Shown here: one piece after another, positions 24,498 to 36,105 of the stretch | How positions within the stretch are numbered: position 1 is the stretch's first letter | Layout of the letters: every line of letters begins with the position of its first letter | From: Austropuccinia psidii | Taxonomy: Eukaryota; Basidiomycota; Pucciniomycetes; Pucciniales; Sphaerophragmiaceae | Reading direction: 5' to 3' | Assembly: GCA_023105745.1 (NCBI GenBank) | Contig: JALGQZ010000004.1 | Span: 37,214,437 to 37,278,436, forward strand | DNA length: 64,000 nucleotides | The notes under the pieces: model-generated | What the model was told of the DNA's origin: nothing | Seen by the model: only the letters and a program-made list of their open reading frames with translations | The model's database searches: none | Program-made: the position numbers and the translations under genes

Positions 24498-24880
24498 AGA
24501 CAGATGCATCCAATTATGCTTTGGGTGCTGTACTGAGTCAGGTATCTGACTCAAGAAAACATCCCATTGAATTTGACAGTGGCAAGCATATCCCAGCAGA
24601 GCTAAACTATGAGATTCATGACAAGGAACTCCTTGGCATAGTCTGGGCTCTCAAGCACTGGAGGGCTTTTCTTATTTCTCTCTCTTCTCCTTTTGAAGTT
24701 CTCACTGATCATTCTTCTCTTCAAAAGTTCTTACTTGCCATCAAGCCCACTGGGCTGAATTACTCTCTGAATTTAACTTCTCAATCACTTACCGCCCTGG
24801 CCGCCTAGCTACTCTTCCAGATGCCTTATCATGTTGGGACAACATTTATCTGGAGAGGGGGGAGGATTTCATCAGCAATA
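24498..24880 (+). pseudogene. GypB RNase H
   Basis: RNase H degrades the RNA strand of the cDNA hybrid. The readable part starts PTIVETDASNYALGAVLSQ just after the frame change and continues with the E of HDKELLGIVWAL and the D of VLTDHSSLQ. A TAG near 24806 and another frame change end it before integrase. Core acidic residues are present, but the reading frame is separated from RT. Confidence 0.82.
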
Positions 24881-26400
24881 ATCCAATGAAATTTCAACAG
24901 CTCATCAAGCAGGATGAAGTCCAACCTTCAAGATATTTTGTATTCAAGGTTAAATCCTTTTCAAATTTGATTGATTCAATTCAGAAGGCTCTATGGCAAT
25001 ATTCTCAGTACAGAAGTATCCTTCAAGAATTGGGCAAAGGTAAATCCATTCAGGATTATTCTCTTGATTCCTCTTCCCAACTTCTTTTCTTCAAAGATTG
25101 GGTGGTGGTCTCAAATGACCCCACAATCCAACTTAGCATTCTTCAAAAGCATCATGACTCTCCTCTAGCTGGACACCCTGGCCAAGAGAAGACTCTCAAA
25201 CTTGTCAAGCAGGATTTCCACTGGTACGGCATGACTCAATTCATCAAGGATTATGTCTCATACTGTCAACAGTGTTCAAGAAAAAAGAATATCCACCACA
25301 AGAACTTTGGACTCCTCAAACCTCTTTCAATTCCAAATGGTCCTTGGATTTGTCTTTCAATGGACTTCATCACTCAACTGCCACTGTCCAACTCATTTGA
25401 CTCAATCCTTGTCATAGTGGAAAGATTCTCAAAAATGGCAGTTTTCATTCCAAGAATGTCTTCAATCAATTCACTAGATTTGGCCCATTTATTCATCAAG
25501 AATATCTTTTCAAAGCATGGCCTTCCTTCAAGCATTGTCAGTGATAGAGGTCCCCTTTTTGTTTCTTCCTTTTGGACCAATCTTTGTCAGAAGCTCAAGA
25601 TTTCAAGAGATCTGTCAACTGCTTACCATCCAGAAACTGATGGACAGAGAGAGAGGGTAAATAAGATACTAGAACAGTATCTTCAGATGTATGTCAGTTA
25701 TCATCAAGATGATTGGAATGCCTGGCTCCCTCTGGCTGGATTTGTGTACAATAATTCCAATCACTCTTCAACCAAGCAATCGCCGTTTTTCACTGTTTAT
25801 GGAAGAGATCCACAGTTTGACTCAGCTCACATCACTCAAGATAATCCTGCTGGAAAGTTATCAACAAAAATACAATCAGTACAGCAAGATGTCAAGAGAG
25901 AACTTGAAGTTGCCATAAACCGGTTTAAGAGGTATGCAGATAAAAGTAGAGCAAATCCACCTGTTTTCAATCCTGGTGACATGGTATGGCTTTCTTCCAA
26001 GAACATCAAATCAACAAGAACCACAAAAAACTGTCTGAAAGCTGGTTGGGTCCTTTTCCAATCTTGAAGAAAGTCAGTACTCATTCTTACCACCTCAAGC
26101 TTCCATCTCAATGGAAATCCATCCACCCAGTCTTCCATATTTCACTTTTGGAACCAGTCAAGACATCAAAAATCCCAAATAAGAATCAAGAGCCTCCTCC
26201 TCCAATCATCATTGAAGAAGAAGAGGAATGGTAAGTCTCTCAAATACTGGACTAAAAGCTCAAGAGAAGAAAGGTATGGTATCTGGTGGAATGGAAAGGT
26301 TTCAGTCAAGACTCAGAAAGATCCATATGGGAACCAGCTGAAAACCTCAAGAATTGTCCTGACCTTGTCAAAAATTTTCATTCTTTGTATCCTGAAAATC
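24881..26400 (+). pseudogene. GypB integrase with decayed chromodomain
   Basis: The main open part is 24886-26067. It shows the HHCC head (HHDSPLAGHPG then CQQCSRKKN), the DDE core (SMDFITQLPL, VSDRGPLFVSS, and E in TDGQRERVNKILEQ), and the GDMVWLSSKNIKS block. A frameshift near 26030 moves the C-terminal part to 25986-26234 (LGPFPILKKVSTHSYHLK, HPVFHISLLEPV). A TAA at 26232-26234 follows the EEEEEW stretch. The chromodomain after it is only faintly readable. Family assignment is secure; the gene is broken. Confidence 0.87.
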
Positions 26401-27214
26401 CAGGAACCAATTCTTCAAAAGCTTGAATTTTTATGGTGCTTGATGGGGAGAGGAATTACCAAAATTAAGTCCCACTCCTGGTATGCACCTTTAGGGGTAT
26501 TCTACTCTTTTCTGTTGTAAGCATCACCTTGGCCACTCTGTGAGCACTTTGCAATCTGGACACAGATCTTTTGGCCTGGCTTTCAGCATCAATTCCAATT
26601 TATGGCCATTTACACTTGGGCAAATGGACCATTCTTTTCTTATTCTCCTTGCCAGGATATTATCCTTTCAACACATTCATTTATCAAAACTCTTCTTATT
26701 TATGGCACTGGTGGGAGTGGTAACTACCAAAAGTAAGTTCCTCTCCTGGTGTGCACTTCCCTGAGGGGCCTACAATTTTTCAAAACATCACCTTGGCCAC
26801 TCTGTGAGCACCTGGCATCAAATTCTGCTATCCAGGTCCTTGGCCACTTTCAAAATCAACCGTCAAAATCTGTGATGAAGATTGGACTCCCCCTCAAAAT
26901 TCATTTTTCCTTTTTATTTTCTTTTTCTTTCTTCATATTTGTTTTCTTTTAATTTTTTCTTCTTTATATTTTCATAAAATTCTTTTCTTATAACTCTTAA
27001 TGCCAAAATAATGTCTTTAACATTTTTAAAGCCAAATGTCAAGAGAAGACCAAGTCAACCTCAATTCATATGCCAAAATTTTTATCAGTTCAAATCTTTC
27101 TTTTCAAGATTCAAATACCTCCGGAATCCCTACATCCAATCTGTCTCAACAGCCTCAACAGGCTTCTACCTTATCTTGGTACTCAGGAGCTCACCATTCA
27201 AGGTAGGGGGGTAC
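26401..27214 (+). repeat. GypB 3' untranslated region with a direct repeat and polypurine tract
   Basis: A segment around TACCAAAA, CTCCTGGT, TGCAC and CATCACCTTGGCCACTCTGT appears near 26450-26545 and again near 26720-26812, period about 268 bp. No gene is visible. The region ends in the purine tract AAGGTAGGGGGGTAC at 27200-27214, the expected plus-strand primer site next to the right LTR. Confidence 0.7.
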
Positions 27215-27429
27215 TGTCACAACCACAAAGAATGACCCTCCTCTATTGGTGTTGCAGAAATTTCAACCTGAGACCAAGCTGGGGCCAATTGGCCACACCA
27301 TATCTTTATGGCCATTTTGGCCCCCTCTAATGCTCGATGGCCTTTTGGCCATATCCTGCCATCATTGGCCTCTCTGGCCAATTCCCATATCCTCAGCCCC
27401 CAGGCCTCTATCTTTGTTTTTGGGCCTGG

Positions 27430-29106
27430 TGTGGTATGCCATACCATATCAGCTTAATAAAGTTTTTTTTTTTGAGGGGAGTGAAAAGTAGAAGTACCCC
27501 TATGGGTAGCTTCTGTTGGAAACAAAACAAAAAGGATATTTGTCCTAGTTGGTAAGGTGATGCCTTGCGTCAAGTAAAATGGCCATGTCATTGGCTCAAG
27601 CCACATTGAAGACATAAAGAAAAAAGAAATTAATTAAAAAAAATAAATAAAAAATGTCAAAATTTTGGAAAATACCTGAAACCTAACCCTAAAATAAAAT
27701 TAGGTTTCAACCCACAAATTGGCCTTAAAAATCAAAAATTCTAAATTAAAGACAGCAGAAGGAGGATACATAAACAGATTACATAAGCAGGAAGGGGTTA
27801 AGGAAGTATTAGTAATCAGATTACTTGATTAGTAGTACTTGGGGAGTAAAGAGGTGCAGGTACCATGGAGGATCAGTCAGCAAGTCTAAGGATTAGTAAT
27901 CAAGTTCAAATAAGCACCAGCAAAAATACCTCAAATTATTAAGCAACCCAACAAATGACATCATCAACCAAACAAATGATGCAATGATTTACATAAATGA
28001 CATCATTCAGGTGGGACCACCAGAAACGAATTTCCCCAGCCAAAAGAAACTGAAAAATTCTAAGTCCCTCTTTTTGAACACCTCCCATGGAGAGCCCAAA
28101 ATTTATATATAGAGGGCCTCTCTCCACAAATTTTTCCTCTTTCCCTCCTTTCTTTTATCCCCCCAAAAGAGGAAAGTGGATTTAAATTCATGCCTGACTA
28201 TCAGGTTAACTAGTGTACAAATATATAATTCTATTATATAAAGGATAAAAAGGCCTTATATGATAGTCTTATAGTAAAAGAACTCTTAAAAAAAGAAGTC
28301 TTCTAAAAAATAGAAAAAGAAGAAGAAGAAAACTTTAAAATATAATTTTATTATATAAAGGATAAAAAGGCCTTACATAATAGTCTTATGAACTTAAATT
28401 AAATAAAATAGTATTATAAAAATTTTTTTTACCTTATTAAAAGAAATCAAAGCTTTGAAGAAAAAAAAGGGGTCATTTAGTTATTTATTAAGAAATTATC
28501 ATTATTATTTATTTCATAAGTTATATTTTAATTACTACAAAGAGACTTTTATTAATTATAAAGGAAAATGTTTATTATAGGAATACATTGGTGCTATCTT
28601 ATTAAAAGAGGAAGAAGTAGTATAAAATTAAATTATCAAAGAGTGTCTATTAAATAGTCTGGTCATATGAGAATTTCATTTTATAAAAAATAAATACATA
28701 ATAACTCATAAGCCATATAAAAAAGTGTTTGATTGTTTGTTTTAGTATTATTATTAGCCTAGTGTCTCCAGATTATATCGAATTATTGTTGTAGTAGTAT
28801 TTTGTGTGATTTGTGATAGTTTTTTTTCTTTTGGTTAATTGAATAGTGCTATACTTAAAAGGTTAAATAAATATTTTGAGATCAAGCAAAGTCTGACAGA
28901 GTCTGTTGAATACACTTTTCTGAATTAGCCACCATCAATAAATAAATTGATTGTGTACTCAAGTTAAGATAATTCAGCATTTTTCAGGAAGGGCAGTTCA
29001 GATTATTCTGACACACAAGCAGAGCAAGGGTTACAAGTTTAAACAGCAATTCAAAACTGTTTTCTTGTAATTTCCCCTTCCAGGTACTGCCTCATTTTAT
29101 CCCACA
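27430..29106 (+). mobile_element. LTR-1: solo LTR of the GP family inside GypB's right LTR
   Basis: It begins TGTGGTATGCCATACC and ends ATCCCACA, the same ends as LTR-2 at 33564-35501. It contains the shared promoter block (ATGGAGAGCCCAAA then TATATATAGAGGG near 28104). No interior coding DNA is attached. A clear 5-bp target duplication was not found (CCTGG on the left, ATGGG on the right), so the insertion history is not certain. Confidence 0.75.
28081..28130 (+). promoter_or_regulatory. LTR-1 core promoter block
   Basis: TATATATA at about 28104 is followed by GAGGGCCTCTCTCC. The same layout recurs at 34546, 50147 and 52568 in LTR-2 and the two GP2 LTRs, which supports a conserved TATA box and pyrimidine-rich start region. 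Confidence 0.6.
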
Positions 29107-30546
29107 ATGGGGGGTCTCTTTTTCTCCTAGGGAGTTCTGGGTCCCCTAGCCCTCATCATTGGTTTTGGGCCAACCCTTTTCATTAGGGGGGTCCTAGCCT
29201 AAATGGCCTTTTTGGGCCATTTAGGCCCCCTACAGCCCATGGGCCATAATCACAGTCCACGGTCTGTGGGCCCACTAGGCCCCTTTTGGCCTGATCCAAT
29301 GAGACCAAAAGGGGCTAAAGGGGGCAGCCCACTAGCCCCCAAGTCCAGGTGGGAACAAACACCAAATTGGGCCCACCTGAGCCAAATTTGGCCACACATC
29401 ACCATGGCACCAAAATGGCCATAAGCCACCATAGGACCCAATTTGGCCCAGGATCACCATGGACTACCTTTTCAGCCCATGGCCCCTGGTAACCACCAGA
29501 GGCCACCAGATAATCTCAGCTCAATCCTTCCCCTCACCTTAAGGGGAATTTTTCCATTCCTCCATGCACCCCATACTCAAGGTTGCAGGAGTGGTGCATA
29601 TATGGTATTATATACCATTATGCACCATTTTTGCTCAGGAATTCAATGGTCACATTTTCAGGACAAAATTCCATCTTTCCAAATCAAGGTCCCAAAATGC
29701 AATGCCCATTTTGAAGGAGGACTCTTTAACTCATCAGTCTGGCAATCTATGGCGGCAATCAGAAGACCATTCAAGGATCCCAATCACCTAGCCCTGCAGG
29801 AGTTGGGTTGCAAATCATTCAGGATTATTCCAAGGGCCATTCTCAGAGGTTATACATTATTTCAATCAGTTTTCAAGGCATCAAGTATTTTAATACTCCT
29901 TGGACAACTCAATTGGTCCATACAGGGGGCAATCAATCAACCTGTATGTACTTGGCCCGATTGGGCCAATTCATATTCCACTGTGGAAATTCAGTCACAC
30001 AGTTCCAATTGCAAGATGGCGAGATCTGTATTGCCCAATTCAGACAATACAGCCAGTGACTCACCTTCCAGGATCATTCTTTCAACTTTTCACATATACT
30101 GGCCACCTTTCAGCACCTGGGGACTTTTTCCCCAGTTAATTAATATACTGGATTTATTTTTATCTTTATTTTCTTTTACTTTATTAAAGTTAATACTGAT
30201 AATTATAAGTCAGTCATTAAGCACCTTTTCTCTTTTTCTTCCTTGCCTGTCAGTGGATATTGGTGGTCATATCCTTTGCTAATTCCATTTCCTTTTCTGG
30301 AAGGTTGAAACAGTGAATTGAGGATTCACTTGGTTGGCTTCTTGGCCTTTGGCTTCTCTTATCATCTTTAGCCTTTAGCTTCTTATCTTTTTCTTTTATC
30401 TTTGGCATACTTGTATTTTCCCTTATTCTTCTTTGAAGAAATTTAATCATTATTATTTCATATATCCTTTGGAGCCCTCCAAGTGAGTTTTTGATTCCTG
30501 AGTTCCAGGCCACTATTTCTTCCATAAGAGCTCCTGTGACACAGGG

Positions 30547-30596
30547 CACCCCTTACGTGTTTTTAACAATTTGCTTATGTGTTTTTACCAACACCC
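30547..30596 (-). repeat. MULE-1 right terminal inverted repeat
   Basis: Read in reverse it starts GGGTGTTGGTAAAAACACATAAG, and its next block AAAAACACGTAAG also occurs in the left end. It is directly followed by the 8-bp duplication ATTTTATA at 30597. Confidence 0.75.
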
Positions 30597-32840
30597 ATTT
30601 TATATTATTTTCTATTATTTTCTATTATTTTCTATTATTTTCTATTATTTTCTATTATTTTCTATTATTTTCTATTATTTTCTATTATTTTCTATTATTT
30701 TCTATTATTTTCTATTATTTTCTATTATTTTCTATTATTTTCTATTATTTTCTATTATTTTCTATTATTTTCTATTATTTTCTATTATTTTCTATTATTT
30801 TCTATTATTTTCTATTATTTTCTATTATTTTCTATTATTTTCTATTATTTTCTATTATTTTCTATTATTTTCTATTATTTTCTATTATTTTCTATTATTT
30901 TCTATTATTTTCTATTATTTTCTATTATTTTCTATTATTTTCTATTATTTTCTATTATTTTCTATTATTTTCTATTATTTTCTATTATTTTCTATTATTT
31001 TCTATTATTTTCTATTATTTTCTATTATTTTCTATTATTTTCTATTATTTTCTATTATTTTCTATTATTTTCTATTATTTTCTATTATTTTCTATTATTT
31101 TCTATTATTTTCTATTATTTTCTATTATTTTCTATTATTTTCTATTATTTTCTATTATTTTCTATTATTTTCTATTATTTTCTATTATTTTCTATTATTT
31201 TCTATTATTTTCTATTATTTTCTATTATTTTCTATTATTTTCTATTATTTTCTATTATTTTCTATTATTTTCTATTATTTTCTATTATTTTCTATTATTT
31301 TCTATTATTTTCTATTATTTTCTATTATTTTCTATTATTTTCTATTATTTTCTATTATTTTCTATTATTTTCTATTATTTTCTATTATTTTCTATTATTT
31401 TCTATTATTTTCTATTATTTTCTATTATTTTCTATTATTTTCTATTATTTTCTATTATTTTCTATTATTTTCTATTATTTTCTATTATTTTCTATTATTT
31501 TCTATTATTTTCTATTATTTTCTATTATTTTCTATTATTTTCTATTATTTTCTATTATTTTCTATTATTTTCTATTATTTTCTATTATTTTCTATTATTT
31601 TCTATTATTTTCTATTATTTTCTATTATTTTCTATTATTTTCTATTATTTTCTATTATTTTCTATTATTTTCTATTATTTTCTATTATTTTCTATTATTT
31701 TCTATTATTTTCTATTATTTTCTATTATTTTCTATTATTTTCTATTATTTTCTATTATTTTCTATTATTTTCTATTATTTTCTATTATTTTCTATTATTT
31801 TCTATTATTTTCTATTATTTTCTATTATTTTCTATTATTTTCTATTATTTTCTATTATTTTCTATTATTTTCTATTATTTTCTATTATTTTCTATTATTT
31901 TCTATTATTTTCTATTATTTTCTATTATTTTCTATTATTTTCTATTATTTTCTATTATTTTCTATTATTTTCTATTATTTTCTATTATTTTCTATTATTT
32001 TCTATTATTTTCTATTATTTTCTATTATTTTCTATTATTTTCTATTATTTTCTATTATTTTCTATTATTTTCTATTATTTTCTATTATTTTCTATTATTT
32101 TCTATTATTTTCTATTATTTTCTATTATTTTCTATTATTTTCTATTATTTTCTATTATTTTCTATTATTTTCTATTATTTTCTATTATTTTCTATTATTT
32201 TCTATTATTTTCTATTATTTTCTATTATTTTCTATTATTTTCTATTATTTTCTATTATTTTCTATTATTTTCTATTATTTTCTATTATTTTCTATTATTT
32301 TCTATTATTTTCTATTATTTTCTATTATTTTCTATTATTTTCTATTATTTTCTATTATTTTCTATTATTTTCTATTATTTTCTATTATTTTCTATTATTT
32401 TCTATTATTTTCTATTATTTTCTATTATTTTCTATTATTTTCTATTATTTTCTATTATTTTCTATTATTTTCTATTATTTTCTATTATTTTCTATTCTTT
32501 TCTATTATTTTCTATTCTTTTCTATTATTTTATATTATTTTCTATTATTTTATATTATTTTATATTATTTTATATTATTTTATATTATTTTATATTATTT
32601 TATATTATTTTATATTATTTTATATTATTTTATATTATTTTATATTATTTTATATTATTTTCTATTATTTTCTATTATTTTCTATTATTTTCTATTATTT
32701 TCTATTATTTTCTATTATTTTCTATTATTTTCTATTATTTTCTATTATTTTATATTATTTTCTATTATTTTATATTATTTTCTATTATTTCATATTATTT
32801 TATATTATTTTATATTATTTTATATTATTTTATATTATTT
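30597..32840. repeat. Decamer tandem array TCTATTATTT, about 224 units
   Basis: From 30611 to 32490 every 10 bases are the same unit, 188 copies without a change. From 32491 to 32840 units vary between TCTATTATTT, TATATTATTT and rarer forms such as TCTATTCTTT. The plus strand has no G. Since 10 is not a multiple of 3 and the unit has no forward stop, all three plus frames stay open for over 760 codons; these are not genes. About 2.5 units also remain left of MULE-1 at 14974-14998, so the transposon sits inside the array. Confidence 0.97.
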
Positions 32841-33563
32841 TATGTTAGTACTTTTGAAAAATTTTCTTTCCATCCATGATATTAATATTATACTAAAAAA
32901 TTAGAACTCGTGGTACACTTATTAAATGAAGAGGGTATGGCCCTACCATTCAATGTTAATTTCAGCCAACAAAGAAAAAGGAAGAAAGATCACCCCAATC
33001 AGAAAACACAATAAAAAGAAGAAAGGTCCTAGATAAGACCCTAAACAGTCTAAAAATTTTATTTTTTTATATTTTTCCAACAAATTTTCTTCAATAATAG
33101 GTCCTTGACAAGACCATAAACTGTCTGAATATTTTCTTTATTTTTTTTTATCAAATTATTACCTCAAATAACTCAATCTGTGGTCCTGAGTATGACCTTA
33201 AACTGCATTATCATTCTTTAAAAAAAACAAAAAAAACAATTTATTTTTATTTTCAACAATCCTCTTTAAAAAATAAATAAACAAACAAAATAGAAAATGA
33301 AAATCAACCAATAAGTCAAAATCAAATATCTAAATATTGAAATGACCAAAATAGTCATAATACAAAACAAAAACAAGAAAAAGAAGAATACAACACAAAA
33401 TAAGAAACAATGGAGGTTAAAGTCCATATAGAGATCTACAAATGGAAAGTATAAAGTGAAGTTATTAGAATACATCTTTAAAGAAAGAAATGTTTCATTT
33501 ATGAACCCAGAATATTCCTCTTGAAACTGGAATTCTAGGGACAGCATTAAATGGAGAGGGGGA
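32841..33563. other. AT-rich remnant before LTR-2
   Basis: No coding region is convincing. Two similar short segments (GGTCCTAGATAAGACCCTAAACAGTCT near 33025 and GGTCCTTGACAAGACCATAAACTGTCT near 33101) form a decayed local repeat. It ends in the purine tract ATTAAATGGAGAGGGGGA directly before LTR-2, so it is probably the 3' end of a retroelement interior. Confidence 0.5.
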
Positions 33564-35501
33564 TGTGGTATTCCATACCTCAATGGCCCAGTTTCAAGTG
33601 AAATTTCATTTATAGGTCTATAAGTTGAAGACTGAAGAAAGAAAAATTAATAATTAATCATTCAAAATAGGGGAAATTAGTAGTAAAATGAATTGAAGCT
33701 CATACATAGGTATAATCCCAAAAGGAAAATAATTGAAGAATAGTCTATTTTGTTACAAGAATAACAATAAAATAAGGAAAAGAAAAGGAAAACATAGAAA
33801 AAATGTTGAAGTTACCAGTGAAAGGGGTAGTGTAACACTCAAATTACCCTAGCTCTGCTCAACCTTTGGATTACTCATCAAAGCAGTTATTAAACTGAGG
33901 ACACTTCAATAAGGAATAAATCAAAACTGTATTAATCAACAGTCACAAGACAGAAAAAAAAAGAAAAAAAATTAATTTATGCAAGTACAACCTATCAAAA
34001 CCTTAAATTACATAGCATATCTGTGGAAATACAAGCACAGCCACATGATAAGCCAGTAAATATAAATTAAAATAGAATTCAATTTAGATGAAGGAAAATA
34101 AAAACTCATACAGGAAAAATAGAATCCCCAAAATACACAGCATTCTCAACCTGCAGTTCAAACAGTGCACAGACCTATGGTGCAATAACTGTACAAAATC
34201 ATATCATACCACCAAAAATGGTGCAACAAACCAAACAAATGGTGCACTACCTTGAAGAAATAACACCATCCAAAATTCCTCAGCAAAGAACGTTTAGCCA
34301 TATTACATAATCATGCATGAAAATGTTGAAATCAACTGAAGATATGGTGCAATACCTCCAAGAAATGACACCATCTCAAAATTCCTCACCAGAAAAAACA
34401 TCTCAGATTACATAATCATACATATGAATGGTGAAACCAACCAAACAAATGATAAATAACCATTATAAAGAATTATCTCAGCCAAAAGAAGTGGAAAAAT
34501 TCTAAGTTCCTTGTTTTTGAGTGCCTCTATGGAGAGCCCAAAGAATATAAATAGAGGTCCTCTCTCCCTCATTTTTCCTCTTTTCCCCATGCAATTAATT
34601 ATATACCAAGAAGGAGAATAATTATTCATCCCTCACTACTAGGTAAATCTAGTATTATTATTTAAATGGGAATTCTATAATAAGAAGGAGAATAATTCAT
34701 CCATCCCTTACTAGTAGGATAATATAGTTATTTTATTAAAAGTATTATATAATTATAGGTTTAATTAATAGTTATTTCTAATTAATGGTAGTTAACAGAT
34801 GGTCTACTTTATATTATTAATCCACCCTATGTTTTAATTATTAGTCTTATAGCTATAATACTATCAATAATACTCATAATATTGAGTTTATCCCCATAAA
34901 CTTTGAATTATAAAGGAAAAATATTCTTATTATATCTTCATATTAAAAAACAACTTTAAAAATAAATATTATTATATACAAAACTTACACTTATATTATA
35001 TTATATCACTCATATATCTAACAAATATCCATTCTATATGAAACAATATCTTACAAAATATATTATTAAAGGTCTTATTGCTATATTATATTAGCAATTA
35101 CCCTCAAACCATTAATTTTTCCAAAAGAAATAAAATTAAATTCAACTTACCCTTATAATATATATTAGTACTATTAAATAAAATCAAAATCTTCTACTAT
35201 CAAGTTCTTACCCTTAAATAATTTTATATTATTCTTTAAGAATTATTATTTTATAATTTTTTTAACTTATAATTTACCTATCTGCTTATTGAATAGGTCT
35301 GATAGAGACTGCTGAAAAGTCTTCTTTAGCTGTAAAGCCACAATCTTAATATTGATTTGTGAGCTCTGTAGGGAGATTGTTTAGTATATTCAGAGGGGCA
35401 GCTAAAGCACCATTAGAACCCTTGGTTATAGGATTATTTCAGCAAGTAAAAACTGTTTACCTGTGATTTCCCCCTCAAAGAATGCCTTATCCAATCCCAC
35501 A
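33564..35501 (+). mobile_element. LTR-2: 3' LTR of the GP family
   Basis: It begins TGTGGTATTCCATACC after a polypurine tract and ends ATCCCACA, 1938 bp. It carries the promoter block at 34501-34590. The purine tract in front suggests a 3' LTR rather than a solo one. Its interior lies to the left and may be GP1, with MULE-1 and the decamer array in between. On the right it directly truncates the antisense ORF relic at 35502. Confidence 0.75.
34501..34590 (+). promoter_or_regulatory. LTR-2 core promoter block
   Basis: TATAAATA at 34546-34553 lies 3' of ATGGAGAGCCCAAAG and is followed by GAGGTCCTCTCTCCCTC. It matches the blocks in the other LTRs of this family. Confidence 0.6.
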
Positions 35502-36105
35502 CCGGATCAGTTGGTGAATCAGAAATCTTCCTTGTTCTTTTTACCATCCCTTGATTATTGATCCTGGATTTTGGGACCTGTGAGCTGGAGTAAAGTGGCC
35601 TGCCACAAGTGGGAATAGGCCCTCCAACATTGGTCCATCTTGCAACCTCCCTTTGCCTGGATCCAGTCACTAATTCATGTAATACAAGAAAAGAAGATCA
35701 CTTACAACTAGAATAACCTGAAGTACCATCATGAGTACAGGCCTCAGGGACTGGGAAATCTTTTCCAAAAGGACTATCCTTCTTTCTCAACAACTACCTT
35801 TTGACGGTGGACAGTGGAGTTCCTGGATATTGACATGGCTTCTTTCCAGCAAAACAGTAGTGGCATTTTGAAGACTTGGGGTTGAAATTTTGAAAGAATT
35901 CTTTACCCTTCATCAAGGGCTCAGAGAAAAATGGATTAAAAATTTAAACCATGTACCCATCATGAATTTGATGAGCTTAAAAATAGCCTGAAGAAGCCAT
36001 GGACCAGGGTGAGCCCAATTGACTGAAGATACCAGACCCACCAAGGACAGAAGGTGGAAGCAAAGAAGGAGAATATTCAGTGAGTTCAGTCAGCTTGGAA
36101 CTCAT
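35502..36105 (-). pseudogene. Antisense ORF relic (MSSKLTEL family), truncated by LTR-2
   Basis: On the minus strand an ATG at 36103-36105 opens MSSKLTELTEYSPS. Then come a cysteine motif (KCHYCFAGKKPCQYPG near 35850), FGKDFPVPEACTHDGTSGYS and TGSRQREVARWTNVGGPIP. I recognise the series from memory as a very abundant hypothetical protein family of Austropuccinia psidii; its function is unknown to me. Stops occur at FSG-like and KR*LL positions. The frame is cut where LTR-2 ends at 35501, after SPTDP. It lies antisense to the LTR-3 element, whose polypurine tract and LTR follow on the right. It could be an antisense accessory ORF of that element or an unrelated insertion target. Confidence 0.6.

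Larger units (their letters stand above)
19247..30541 (+). mobile_element. GypB: Ty3/Gypsy chromovirus inside MULE-1
   Basis: LTRs begin TGTC and end GTGACA. A 5-bp target duplication CAGGG lies at 19242-19246 and 30542-30546. The interior reads gag, protease, RT, RNase H, integrase and a decayed chromodomain on the plus strand. A polypurine tract (AAGGTAGGGGGGTAC) lies just before the right LTR at 27215. The right LTR is enlarged by another LTR at 27430-29106. The two LTRs differ by roughly one base in ten over their first 150 bp, so the insertion is older than GypC. Confidence 0.9.
27215..30541 (+). repeat. GypB right LTR, interrupted by another LTR
   Basis: It starts TGTCACAACCAC at 27215 and matches the left LTR to about 27407. 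After the insertion at 27430-29106 it resumes with AGTTCTGGGTCCCC near 29132 and ends CTCCTGTGACA at 30541. The GGCC-rich segment and CCCCAGTTAATTAATA landmark are present again. Short flanking pieces between 27408-27429 and 29107-29131 have no counterpart in the left LTR. Confidence 0.85.
14999..30596 (-). mobile_element. MULE-1: Mutator-like DNA transposon with nested insertions
   Basis: The element starts GGGTGTTGGTA at 14999 and ends with the inverted form TACCAACACCC at 30596. The flanks carry the same 8 bp, ATTTTATA, at 14991-14998 and 30597-30604, the size expected for Mutator-like elements. The interior holds a minus-strand MULE transposase pseudogene (15729-18754) and the GypB retrotransposon (19247-30541), which itself contains another LTR. 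Without GypB the element is about 4.3 kb. The end signals, target duplication and matching transposase agree, so I am fairly sure of the boundaries. Confidence 0.82.

Noticed and set aside
30597..32840. CRISPR-like repeat array
   Set aside because: It is a simple head-to-tail decamer with no spacers, in a eukaryotic transposon setting.
30491..32904. Three overlapping plus-strand ORFs of more than 760 codons
   Set aside because: They are the three frames of a stop-free decamer repeat (period 10 residues) and have no start or domain evidence.
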